A DNA stretch of 64,000 nt, taken from assembly GCF_003268635.1 (NCBI RefSeq), contig NZ_CP029639.1, positions 1,871,501 to 1,935,500 on the forward strand, written 5' to 3'. Below are positions 16,780-24,885 of this stretch, in pieces. The notes beneath the pieces are model-generated. The model worked only from the letters and a program-made list of their open reading frames with translations. It was not told where the DNA came from and searched no databases. The DNA comes from Paenibacillus sp. DCT19. GTDB lineage: Bacteria > Bacillota > Bacilli > Paenibacillales > Paenibacillaceae. Positions within the stretch are counted from its first letter, which is position 1. The number at the start of each line of letters is the position of its first letter. Both the position numbers and the translations under genes were made by a program.

Positions 16780-17478
16780 ATGAGAACAGAACATTATATC
16801 ATCACAGGTACTTCTAAAGGCATTGGGATGCAACTAGCAGATGTGTTATTGGAAAGAGGAGCTTGGGTTCACGGGATTTCACGAGGAACTCATGAGTCGT
16901 TAACAGGTCATTCTCAATATTCACATTACGCTTATGACCTTAGTGATCATACGGGGATCGATGAGCTGATGACTCGAATTCTGGCACAGGTTTCAGCGCA
17001 GGAAGCTGAGTTCGTTGGACTAATCAATAATGCAGCTATGGTTGAACCGCTTAAGCCGATAGATCAATGCAATGCGACTGAGATTAGCCAAAGTATAAAT
17101 ATTAGCTTGGTAGCACCTATGATATTAAGTTCTGCTTTTATCCGCCATAGCCATGCTATGAATGTAAGACGGAAAATTGTAAACGTGTCTTCTGCATCAG
17201 GGCAATATCCAGCGCCCTCTATGGGAACGTACTGCACAGCCAAAGCAGGCATCAACATGTTTACGCAATGTCTTGCGGCAGAACAAGGTGGCACGGTGAA
17301 TCCAGTTGAAGTGCTCACATTTGACCCAGGTATGGTCGATACAGAGTTGCAGGCTGTGGCACGAGGTAAGAGCGAAGCGGAATTTGCGCTGTCAGCACTA
17401 TTCAGTCAAGCTTATGAAGCAGGTCAACTGCAAGATGCGAGAGATGTCGCTGAGCGACTTCTAGCCCAACTGAAATAA
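16780..17478 (+). CDS. short-chain dehydrogenase/reductase (YueD/benzil-reductase-like)
   Basis: A 232-residue classical SDR. The NAD(P) motif is TGTSKGIG (residues 10-17), the NNA motif is in LINNAAMVEP, and the catalytic Ser-Tyr-Lys is in NVSSASGQY through YCTAKAG. The length and opening IITGTSKGIG match the sepiapterin-reductase-like branch that includes Bacillus YueD, which reduces benzil; the natural substrate is unknown. It starts at 16780 behind TAGGAGG. Confidence 0.82.
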   Translation: MRTEHYIITGTSKGIGMQLADVLLERGAWVHGISRGTHESLTGHSQYSHYAYDLSDHTGIDELMTRILAQVSAQEAEFVGLINNAAMVEPLKPIDQCNATEISQSINISLVAPMILSSAFIRHSHAMNVRRKIVNVSSASGQYPAPSMGTYCTAKAGINMFTQCLAAEQGGTVNPVEVLTFDPGMVDTELQAVARGKSEAEFALSALFSQAYEAGQLQDARDVAERLLAQLK

Positions 17479-17535
17479 CAAAGGAATTCTGGTTGCTGAG
17501 GTGCAGTCCGAATGATGCTACCAAGGAGTGAGTTT

Positions 17536-18084
17536 TTGAAGAAAATAAGTTGGATCATCTTATCGCTCTTGATTATTGCTGCAATAACCCTATTGATCGT
17601 TAGAGCCAACAGCTTGAAGCTTGCTTTATCTTGGGGAGGATACTCAACGTCATACTCTACTTACCATCAGGGATATAATGCGAATCAGCTTGAATACAAG
17701 GTAATTGAGGCAGGAGAAGAGGATAAGCCCATTTTGCTCTATTTGGAACGTAATAGATTTGGTTTTTGGAAGATTTTATTCGACAGCGGACAGACCCCAG
17801 ATGCCAAGTTTGCGCACATTTTATGGATGAATAAGGGCGGATTTAAGACATTTACTTTTCAGGATGATCCAACGTTTTCAACGGAGTGGAACTATCTGGC
17901 TGTTGGAACCAACGCAGTGAAACAGATTGAGTTGTCGCCTGATTGGCTCCGACCTGGGACAGCCTTCAAAATCCAGCAGTCAGGAAAATCGTATAGCATT
18001 TATCTGATCACATATACGGATCCTGAGGATGGTGAGAGCATGGATATATACCAACTGCTGCTCGACAAAGGAATGATTAAATAA
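17536..18084 (+). CDS. membrane-anchored hypothetical protein (TTG start)
   Basis: A protein of about 182 residues with one N-terminal membrane helix (KKISWIILSLLIIAAITLLIV) and a soluble, probably extracellular domain rich in aromatic residues. No family recognised. The frame is open from ATG 17512, but AAGGAG at 17523-17528 sits seven bases before TTG 17536, making TTG the more likely start and removing eight unlikely residues. It follows the SDR gene by about 60 bases and precedes a GNAT gene by about 20. Confidence 0.6.
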   Translation: MKKISWIILSLLIIAAITLLIVRANSLKLALSWGGYSTSYSTYHQGYNANQLEYKVIEAGEEDKPILLYLERNRFGFWKILFDSGQTPDAKFAHILWMNKGGFKTFTFQDDPTFSTEWNYLAVGTNAVKQIELSPDWLRPGTAFKIQQSGKSYSIYLITYTDPEDGESMDIYQLLLDKGMIK

Positions 18085-18105
18085 TCTAATGAGGGATGGT
18101 TGTAG

Positions 18106-18528
18106 ATGTCCAATTATAACTTAAATTCAAGTACTGCAGAAGATTCTCAGTATGTTCGTCAGCAATTAATAGCGTATAATGCAAGTCATATATCGACTGA
18201 ACTCAGAGATCGGTATGAGGAACTAAACTTCCATGTGAAAAATGAGTCTGGCGAGATTGTGGCCGGTATACTCAGTACACTGTGCTGGAACTGGCTTGAA
18301 ATCGATATTCTGTGGGTAGATCCGCATCAGCGTCATCAGGGCTATGGCTCTAAGCTTCTGCTTGAGGTGGAACAGCTTGCACGCGAGAAGCAGTGTGATT
18401 TTGTTATGCTGAACACCTTCTCTTTTCAAGCGCCGGAATTTTACAAGAAGCATGGGTACACAGTAACGACAGTTATTGAGAATGCCCCAACAGGGCACAC
18501 ACACTACTATTTTAAGAAAGATCTTTAA
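18106..18528 (+). CDS. GNAT family N-acetyltransferase
   Basis: A 140-residue acetyltransferase. The acetyl-CoA loop is VDPHQRHQGYGSKLL (Q/R-x-x-G-x-G/A pattern) in the middle, and the C terminus has FYKKHGYTV, the usual GNAT terminal motif. The N-terminal layout resembles small YobR/YncA-type proteins. Acceptor unknown. It is spaced closely with neighbours on the same strand. Confidence 0.82.
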   Translation: MSNYNLNSSTAEDSQYVRQQLIAYNASHISTELRDRYEELNFHVKNESGEIVAGILSTLCWNWLEIDILWVDPHQRHQGYGSKLLLEVEQLAREKQCDFVMLNTFSFQAPEFYKKHGYTVTTVIENAPTGHTHYYFKKDL

Positions 18529-18573
18529 ATGAGAGCTTGCTTCATCGTTTAAGGTCAACAGGGGGAATCCATC

Positions 18574-19119
18574 ATGGTAACCGTAAGAGCTATTGAACTT
18601 CAGGATTTGCCAGCATTAAGCCACTTATACAATGAGCTGATGGGAACACCAACAAACGAGGTTCAGATGCAGAAGATGTTTCGATATATTCAACAGAATG
18701 GGCATTATTATATCCTTGGAGCATTCCATGAGGGGAAGCTGGTCGGCTCCGTGATGGGCATTGAGTGTATGGATCTGGTAGGTCAGTGCAAACCATTTAT
18801 GGTGGTGGAAAATGTGATTGTATCTGAGCTGGTGCGCAGGCAGGGCATCGGCCAAAAGCTAATGCTACAGATCGAACGGATTGCGAGAGATCTCGCATGT
18901 GGTTATATGATTCTGGTATCTGGCGACCAGCGGAAGGAAGCTCATCAGTTTTATGAGAAGCTAGGATTCAAGGATGAGAAGGTACAGGGTACCGGAAGCA
19001 CTTTAGCTGATCTCGTAAGCCCTGCCGATAATCTACAAATGTTGGTAAAATATACAAAGCTCTTGCTGTCTAATGTCTTATGTGTACAAGGAGGTTTTAT
19101 ATATCATGCGTGTGATTGA
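18574..19119 (+). CDS. GNAT family N-acetyltransferase
   Basis: A 181-residue acetyltransferase with the acetyl-CoA loop in VRRQGIGQKLM and the terminal FYEKLGFKDEK motif. GGGGGAATCC precedes ATG 18574. Its last 14 bases overlap the start of rtcB at 19106, and the rtcB ribosome binding site (AAGGAGG, 19089-19095) lies inside this gene. The C-terminal tail after MLVKYTK looks low-complexity and is longer than usual, which suggests the stop was lost and reading ran on into the rtcB leader. Confidence 0.8.
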   Translation: MVTVRAIELQDLPALSHLYNELMGTPTNEVQMQKMFRYIQQNGHYYILGAFHEGKLVGSVMGIECMDLVGQCKPFMVVENVIVSELVRRQGIGQKLMLQIERIARDLACGYMILVSGDQRKEAHQFYEKLGFKDEKVQGTGSTLADLVSPADNLQMLVKYTKLLLSNVLCVQGGFIYHACD

Positions 19120-20326
19120 TAACATTAAAGTTTGGGGGGAACCGCTGGAGAATGCAGTGAGTCAGGCTGTTACTTGCTGGCAGTATGGAGATGTGCTTGG
19201 TGTGGCATTAATGGCGGATCATCATAAAGGATATTCTCAACCCATTGGTGGTGTAGTCGCCTACCGTAATATGATTAGTCCTTCAGGTGTGGGATACGAT
19301 ATTGCCTGTGGTAACAAGGCGGTACGTACGAATCTAATGTGGGACGATATTGCTCACGGGATTGCGAAGATAATGGATGAGATTAACCAGGTCGTGTCAT
19401 TTGGGGTGGGACGGAACAATCCTACACCGATTGACCACGAATTGTTTGATGATACGAGCTGGAAGCTATTTGACACCATCGAGCCTAAGCTAGAGCAGAA
19501 GTTAAAGACGCTGGCACGCAACCAACTCGGAACCGTGGGCAGTGGTAATCATTTTGTGGATATTTTCGTGGAAGAAGCTACGGGCAAGGTGTGGATTGCC
19601 AATCACTTCGGAAGTCGTGGATTCGGTCATAAAGTGGCGAGTGGTTTCCTTAACTTGGCAGCAGGGCGTGAATTCAGCGGGAAAGCGCCTGGTGAGTCGA
19701 TGGATCAGCCTCCTACACTGTTTGATCTAGGTAGCGAGATGGGTGATATGTACTGGAAGGCGATGACACTTGCGGGTAGATATGCATATGCAGGACGTGA
19801 CTACGTCATCGAACAGGTACTGGATATCCTCGGAGCTCGCAGCGAATACGCTGTCCATAACCACCATAACTTTGCTTGGAAAGAAGATCATTTTGGCGAA
19901 GAAACTGTCGTGGTAAGGAAAGGTGCAACACCGTTATCCCCAGGACAGCTTGGTTTTGTTGGAGGTAGCATGGGAGATATTTCAGTCATTGTCGAAGGAA
20001 TTCACAGCGATGAGAATACGGAGTCTTTCCGTAGCACTGTCCATGGAGCAGGACGGATTATGAGTCGTACACAGGCTGCAGGCAAAATGAATTATAAGCT
20101 CCGCACACGTATGGGCGGAGAGATTAGTGAAGAACAGATGTATCAAGCCATCCGCGCGTATGGCGTAGAACTGCGTGGTGCAGGAACGGATGAAAGTCCG
20201 TTCGTGTATAAGAAGCTGCAGGATGTGCTCCATGCCCATGCAAGTACCTTGAAAGTGAATCATATTCTGCGTCCGGTTGGCGTGGCAATGGCCGGGGGCA
20301 ATGAGTTTGATCCGTACAAGGATTAA
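19106..20326 (+). CDS. rtcB: RtcB-family RNA ligase
   Basis: A 406-residue RtcB. Metal and GMP-site motifs are present in order: SGVGYDIACGNKAV, GTVGSGNHF with its His, NHFGSRGFGHK, the HNHHNFAW cluster, FVGGSMGDI and the guanylylation His region VHGAGRIMSR. RtcB joins RNA 2',3'-cyclic phosphate or 3'-phosphate ends to 5'-OH in a Mn/GTP-dependent reaction. No archease or RtcA is visible nearby. The start at 19106 is set by AAGGAGG; an in-frame ATG at 19073 is within the preceding gene. Its bacterial role is usually RNA repair under stress. Confidence 0.93.
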   Translation: MRVIDNIKVWGEPLENAVSQAVTCWQYGDVLGVALMADHHKGYSQPIGGVVAYRNMISPSGVGYDIACGNKAVRTNLMWDDIAHGIAKIMDEINQVVSFGVGRNNPTPIDHELFDDTSWKLFDTIEPKLEQKLKTLARNQLGTVGSGNHFVDIFVEEATGKVWIANHFGSRGFGHKVASGFLNLAAGREFSGKAPGESMDQPPTLFDLGSEMGDMYWKAMTLAGRYAYAGRDYVIEQVLDILGARSEYAVHNHHNFAWKEDHFGEETVVVRKGATPLSPGQLGFVGGSMGDISVIVEGIHSDENTESFRSTVHGAGRIMSRTQAAGKMNYKLRTRMGGEISEEQMYQAIRAYGVELRGAGTDESPFVYKKLQDVLHAHASTLKVNHILRPVGVAMAGGNEFDPYKD

Positions 20327-20347
20327 TATCTAAAGCAGGTGAATCCA

Positions 20348-21525
20348 TTGAAAAATTGTGCCTTATACAGCTCACAGTTTGACTTAGAGCAAGTTCATGA
20401 ACTTCTTCGGTCAATGTATCCCAAGATTCGATAGAGCTGAATGAAGATAAAACACATATTACCGTAACTCATAAGAAATGGTTTAGCAAAAGAACCAAAG
20501 GATTCAACATCATGACGAGTCGAACGCATCCGGAGCAATTTACAACCATGATGCAAGGCATGATGAATTTTCTTGGTCAGATTGATGCAAACCGCCCTCT
20601 TCTCCAGGAAAAAGTATTGATCAAATGCTCAACCTTGAATATGGTGATTGGCATTGAGACAGATGAGGACATATCCGAGGATTTCTTCAATGAGCTGTTG
20701 CAACTCGCGGATCAACTCGATGCGCTCATCTTCTGGGGCGGTGGCTCTCTGTTGAACGCTCAAGGACAACTGTTACTTGATACGAACGGTGATTCAGAAG
20801 TTGAGGATTACGCAGTAACCGCGCATCCAAGCCTGTTGGATGAAGCGCGGCCACAGTCGCCATCTGGCATTCAGCGTAAGGAGCGATCTGAACGAATTTT
20901 GACAGAACAGGGCATTCCATTTAATTCACATTTGCCTGCTAGAGCTGGAGAGGAACATACGAGAATTCGATCTCTTGATGAAGTGGCAAGACGTGCAGTG
21001 GCTCTATGTCTTGCGGCTCTCAAGGGAGAATGTTTGGGTGCTGGTGAAAGTGCAGAAGATACCGCCGCGCTTGTCCAAGAGGTTATCGATAAATATGATG
21101 CAGGTTCATTCTTCTCGCCAACCGAGCGAAGCTTTATTCAACAACATGGGGCGGAGCAGCAGGAGGTGATCTCCTTCTCGTGGGGATATGAAGCTTATCA
21201 TGTTATGCTGTGGGCACTTGGTTATGTTCAAGAGTTAGGTGCTCCAACACAGCTATGTAACGTGGGACAAGCGGTAGGATATTTGCAGCAATGTGACACA
21301 TTTGAAGACTTTATATCTCAAGCTTCATTCCGTGATGCAAGTGAAATCCTAGACGCAGCAGATTTAATCTATCGGTATAACTGGGTCTGTGTAGACAGTC
21401 GCGTGAAAGGGACTACACCACCTGCGGGTCTGAATGGAGGGGTAGCCTACGAACGACACCGGGCGTTGAATTGGTTAATCTGTTATCTAGATCAAGAGTG
21501 GGATGATGTTAGAACGGATACCTAA
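20348..21525 (+). pseudogene. DUF4272 domain protein, split by a single-base frameshift
   Basis: The downstream frame (from ATG 20512, 337 codons) has the DUF4272 features: RTHPEQFTTM, IFWGGGSLLN, RSLDEVARRAVALCLAALKGE and FSWGYEAYHVMLWALGYV. Coding extends upstream: a frame from TTG 20348 (AGGTGA site just ahead) encodes MKNCALYSSQFDLEQVHELL and stops at TAG near 20432, while the main frame upstream of 20512 is open from 20401 and reads DSIELNEDKTHITVTHKKWF. Adding one C to the CCC run at about 20420 fuses both into one protein of about 392 residues. Either a real inactivating deletion or a homopolymer error. Function of the family is unknown. Confidence 0.8.
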
Positions 21526-21577
21526 GCATGCGACTGGGTGTCGGGAAGAAAAGAAGTTAAACTGCAAATGCAAGCGT

Positions 21578-21615
21578 AAATACCCCAAGCCATTCATGAA
21601 TGGCTTAGGGTATTT
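21578..21615 (+). terminator. Rho-independent hairpin after the DUF4272 gene
   Basis: AAATACCC and AAGCCATT pair with AATGGCTT and GGGTATTT, with a single bulge on each side and a CATG loop. The T tract is short. No further gene is seen between here and 21778. Confidence 0.75.
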
Positions 21616-21777
21616 GTCATGAGTATGATAACAATCGTTTAACATGTCCAAATCTGAAGATGCAGTCTAATACTTGCATGTCAGCAGCCGATAATGGATT
21701 CTATCGCTAATCATGTAGAGCTACAGGATTACAAGCATGCATTCTTAGGAGAACCATGGGGCTGACGGTGGTATAGA

Positions 21778-22815
21778 TCAACCGCTATGCCGGCCGAACT
21801 GTTCTCGAATAATAACATCTGCGAGAATGAGCTTTTTTTCCACATTACTTTCAGGATTCACAATACGCCATAACATCTGATCCACTGCGCGTGCACCAAG
21901 TAACTCCTTGTTGACGTTGACACTAGCGAGCATAGGAATGTCGTTATATACATTATCAAAGCCTGTGACGACACACTGATCAGGTACGCGAATGCCCATA
22001 CTTTCTAGCGTCTGAATGGTAGAGAGGGCATAAAAGTCATTGGCGCACACAAATACTTCAGGTAAGTTGGTTTCGTTAAACTGCGAACTGAAGGTCTTGC
22101 GAAAGTCCTCAAGATCCGGGCTGCTAAGCTCGGGAATCTGGTTGAGTTCAATCCCGTGTCCCACAAGAACTGAGCTGTAAGCCAGCCAACGTTCATAGAA
22201 ACTGTGTGCATCATGGATGTTGCCTACAAACTGGAAACGTTTGAATCCCTTTCGAAGCAGATAGAGCATAATGTCACGCATGGACGCAAAATTGTCCGTG
22301 AAAATACTGTCACTATGGAAGACGGGATCTAGATGATCGACCATCACGACAGGTATACCCAGACGTTTAATCTCGAGCAGGATCGGTGTGGAGATGGAGC
22401 CTACCGTAATGATGCCTCGAATGGCATCCGGATTTAATAACGTAAATAATTGGTCAGCAGAAGGCTCTGTCAGTGTCAGTATATTAATACTCTTCTGATT
22501 AAGCCTGGAGGATATCCCATTAAAGACGGGGCCCCAGTATACGGATTCCTGATTCTGATAACGGACGTTAGGAAACAAAATTAAAATCGTTCCGCTCCAA
22601 CGTATGTTTTGTGGATCATTAAGATCATTACTATTGTGTACATCCCCAGATAACGCAGCGTTATCTTTGAAATATCCAAGCTTGCCTGCGGCTTTAAGGA
22701 TAACATCCCGTGTCTGGTCGCTTACTCCTGATTTTCCAGATAACGCGCGTGAAACCGCAAATTTCGACAAGCCCGTAAAGTGTGCAATTTCCTGAATTGT
22801 TACCTTCGTCTTCAT
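21778..22815 (-). CDS. LacI-family transcriptional regulator of the ABC sugar locus
   Basis: A 345-residue repressor. The N-terminal HTH is VTIQEIAHFTGLSKFAVSRALSGKSGVS, and the periplasmic-binding-like domain has TILILFPNV, GIITVGSIS, VVMVDHLD, FVCANDFYAL and the terminal VTGFDNVY. It lies divergently 520 bp from the large ABC locus and probably controls it by binding operators in that gap, released by an imported sugar or phosphosugar. ATG 22815 is preferred to 22818, seven bases from AAGGA. Confidence 0.88.
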   Translation of the reverse strand: MKTKVTIQEIAHFTGLSKFAVSRALSGKSGVSDQTRDVILKAAGKLGYFKDNAALSGDVHNSNDLNDPQNIRWSGTILILFPNVRYQNQESVYWGPVFNGISSRLNQKSINILTLTEPSADQLFTLLNPDAIRGIITVGSISTPILLEIKRLGIPVVMVDHLDPVFHSDSIFTDNFASMRDIMLYLLRKGFKRFQFVGNIHDAHSFYERWLAYSSVLVGHGIELNQIPELSSPDLEDFRKTFSSQFNETNLPEVFVCANDFYALSTIQTLESMGIRVPDQCVVTGFDNVYNDIPMLASVNVNKELLGARAVDQMLWRIVNPESNVEKKLILADVIIREQFGRHSG

Positions 22816-23021
22816 CATACCATCCTTACACTCGTAGTTCTGCCGTATTGTCTACAACGAATTATGAAACTGATTCTAGTATACATGATTAATTTCCCTG
22901 AATCGAATTACAGACAGACATTTCAAGTGGATAGCTCTAGGTGGGCTTAAACGGATTGTGAAATGCTAAGATGAGTGAGGTTACACGAGAATTAAGGCGA
23001 ATTTTGTCTAAAAAATTATGT

Positions 23022-23046
23022 TTTGTTATTTTAAATAAATAACAAA
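23022..23046. promoter_or_regulatory. 25-bp AT-rich inverted repeat in the LacI/ABC divergent region
   Basis: TTTGTTATTT-TAAAT-AAATAACAAA is a perfect 10-bp inverted repeat. A similar AATAACAAA string recurs at 23236-23244. It could be an operator for the divergent LacI regulator. Nothing coding is seen in 22819-23338. Confidence 0.45.
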
Positions 23047-23179
23047 AACAAAAAATATTGATTGGTTCTTCATTCATGTGTACTCAATAGGTGGGATGGA
23101 TAATATGCTTTGAAATAAGCAGTTATATTGTCTTTAATTGCATTCTAACAGAAGAATTAGAAAATGTTAACAACAAAAA

Positions 23180-23229
23180 TGTTGACGCTTACATTGTGAT
23201 ATGTTAAATTTTGTTTGTTAAAACCAAAC
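23180..23229 (+). promoter_or_regulatory. ABC-operon promoter with overlapping cre-like site and a downstream operator candidate
   Basis: A sigma-A promoter is proposed: TTGACG (23182-23187), 17 bases, TAAATT (23205-23210). Bases 23180-23193, read on the minus strand as TGTAAGCGTCAACA, match 13 of 14 positions of the cre consensus TGWAARCGYTWNCW, covering the -35. Directly after the -10, 23213-23229 forms a partial palindrome (GTTTG-N7-CAAAC) that could be the LacI-type operator. The layout implies dual control by CcpA and the divergent regulator. Inference from pattern only. Confidence 0.6.
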
Positions 23230-23338
23230 GAGAAAATAACAAATGGTGGTGGTCATGTATTTTCTTTAGGGCATATGGGGTGCATCGGTTTCGGTTTGGC
23301 CATGATTTGTAAACACATTTGGGGAGGTTGTTCTAATC

Positions 23339-24715
23339 ATGATTAGAAAACGGAGCTTTTTTCCTATTCTTTTATTGGTGTTCATGCTTCTTGTATCCGC
23401 TTGCAGTGGAGGGGGAACAGCACAGACAGCCAGTGAACAAGAAGGTACGACGAATTCTGGCAATACGACAGAAACGGTAGAAGCAAGCACGGAAGCTGAA
23501 GAACCTGCAGCGGATGTTCCGAATCTGAATGGCCGTGTCATTAAGGTTGCAGCATGGTGGGATCTGAAACCAGCTGGAGAGACTGCGTCCGACAAAGCAC
23601 GTTTGGATAAAATTGCTGAGGTTGAGAAGAAATACAACGTGACCATCGAATTCGTGAATGTACCGTTTGAAGAGTACATGAACAAATTCACAACGACTGC
23701 CCTTGCTGGCGAGCCGTTCGCAGATATTGTACAGATGGAATATAAATCTGCACTCCCGGCTGTTCTCAAAGGGCAGTTATTGCCGATCTCTGAATTCACC
23801 ACGAGTGAGAACAATATCAATCAGGAAGCTAACTTGATGACGAGATTCCCGTCTATTGCAGGTAATGATTACGCATTTGACTCACCGACAAGTATTGGCC
23901 TGGGTCTTCACTATAACCGCGATTTATTCAAGAAGCTGTCGCTGCCTGATCCACAGGAACTGTATAACAACGGCGAGTGGACTTGGGATAAGTTCATGGA
24001 ACTTGCTAAACAGGCAACCAAAGATACAGATAACGATGGCAAAATTGATGTCTATGGATATTCTGGCTGGGTAATCGATGCACTGCGTCACTTTACGGCA
24101 GCCAATGGCGGTACGATCGTAGATGACGGGAATTCCAAAGAAGGCTTGTCTGATCCGAAAACGATTGAAGCAGCTGAATTTATCAAGCGCCTGTATAACG
24201 TCGAGAATGTGGTGAAAGTGAAAACGGGCGACAAAACGAATTGGGAAGAGAGTAACACATTCAAGGATGGAGACGTTGCTCTGTTCACTGCTGCCGAATG
24301 GCAATTAGGAGATCTGACCTTTGCAGCTGGAGTCGTACCTATTCCGAACGGCCCTCAGGGCGATAAGTCTGTAACGTATGCAAACAATGCGGCAGCAGCG
24401 AAGTTCATTCCTAAAGGGGTAGAGGATCCGAAGATTGTCTACCAAATCTATGAAGAGACCTTCGACATTCCACAGATTGAAGAGTACCCAGGTCAAGATT
24501 ACCTGGAAAGCCTCTACTCAGATGAGAAGGACATCGCAATGATTCGTGAGCATATTGCTGGCACAGGTCGCATCCTGCTGGATGATGCTTATGCAGGTTA
24601 TCCAATCGGTGATTATGTAAACGATATCATCAAAAACAATGCTTCCGTCACGGCAACAGCAGAGAAGTATAAAGCACAGGCTCAAGCTGCTGTAGATAAG
24701 CTCAGTAAACAATAA
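23339..24715 (+). CDS. extracellular sugar-binding lipoprotein (SBP family 1)
   Basis: A 458-residue solute-binding protein. It has a lipobox at LLVSACSGGG (lipidated Cys about 22), a Thr/Glu-rich linker, then a family-1 binding domain starting GRVIKVAAWWDL, with FADIVQMEY, YNRDLFKKLSLPDP and EWTWDKFMELAKQAT. It delivers oligosaccharide to a MalFG-type permease pair. GGGGAGG precedes ATG 23339. It is separated from the next gene by two hairpins, which typically gives the binding protein a higher transcript level than its permeases. Confidence 0.9.
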   Translation: MIRKRSFFPILLLVFMLLVSACSGGGTAQTASEQEGTTNSGNTTETVEASTEAEEPAADVPNLNGRVIKVAAWWDLKPAGETASDKARLDKIAEVEKKYNVTIEFVNVPFEEYMNKFTTTALAGEPFADIVQMEYKSALPAVLKGQLLPISEFTTSENNINQEANLMTRFPSIAGNDYAFDSPTSIGLGLHYNRDLFKKLSLPDPQELYNNGEWTWDKFMELAKQATKDTDNDGKIDVYGYSGWVIDALRHFTAANGGTIVDDGNSKEGLSDPKTIEAAEFIKRLYNVENVVKVKTGDKTNWEESNTFKDGDVALFTAAEWQLGDLTFAAGVVPIPNGPQGDKSVTYANNAAAAKFIPKGVEDPKIVYQIYEETFDIPQIEEYPGQDYLESLYSDEKDIAMIREHIAGTGRILLDDAYAGYPIGDYVNDIIKNNASVTATAEKYKAQAQAAVDKLSKQ

Positions 24716-24736
24716 CACCAGCAATGATTAGGGAGG

Positions 24737-24780
24737 GTCTGAAAACTCCGAAGGAAGCAGAGTTGGTCGAGTTTTCAGAC
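24737..24780 (+). repeat. 12-bp perfect inverted repeat after the binding-protein gene
   Basis: GTCTGAAAACTC (24737-24748) pairs exactly with GAGTTTTCAGAC (24769-24780), with a 20-base loop. It lacks a T tract and probably acts as an mRNA 3'-end stabiliser ahead of the terminator-like hairpin 12 bases further. Confidence 0.7.
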
Positions 24781-24791
24781 ACGTCCTAGGT

Positions 24792-24832
24792 AGGGGTACC
24801 TCGTATCTAAGATGCAGGAGTACCCCTTTTCC
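24792..24832 (+). terminator. intra-operon terminator/attenuator
   Basis: AGGGGTAC (24792-24799) pairs with GTACCCCT (24820-24827), flanking a partly paired interior, followed by TTTTCC. Located between the SBP gene and the following eight genes, it is likely leaky. Confidence 0.7.
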
Positions 24833-24885
24833 TAAATCCCAAAAAAGGAACGCTGGCATCAGCCTTGATGAGGAGGACTCGTAGG

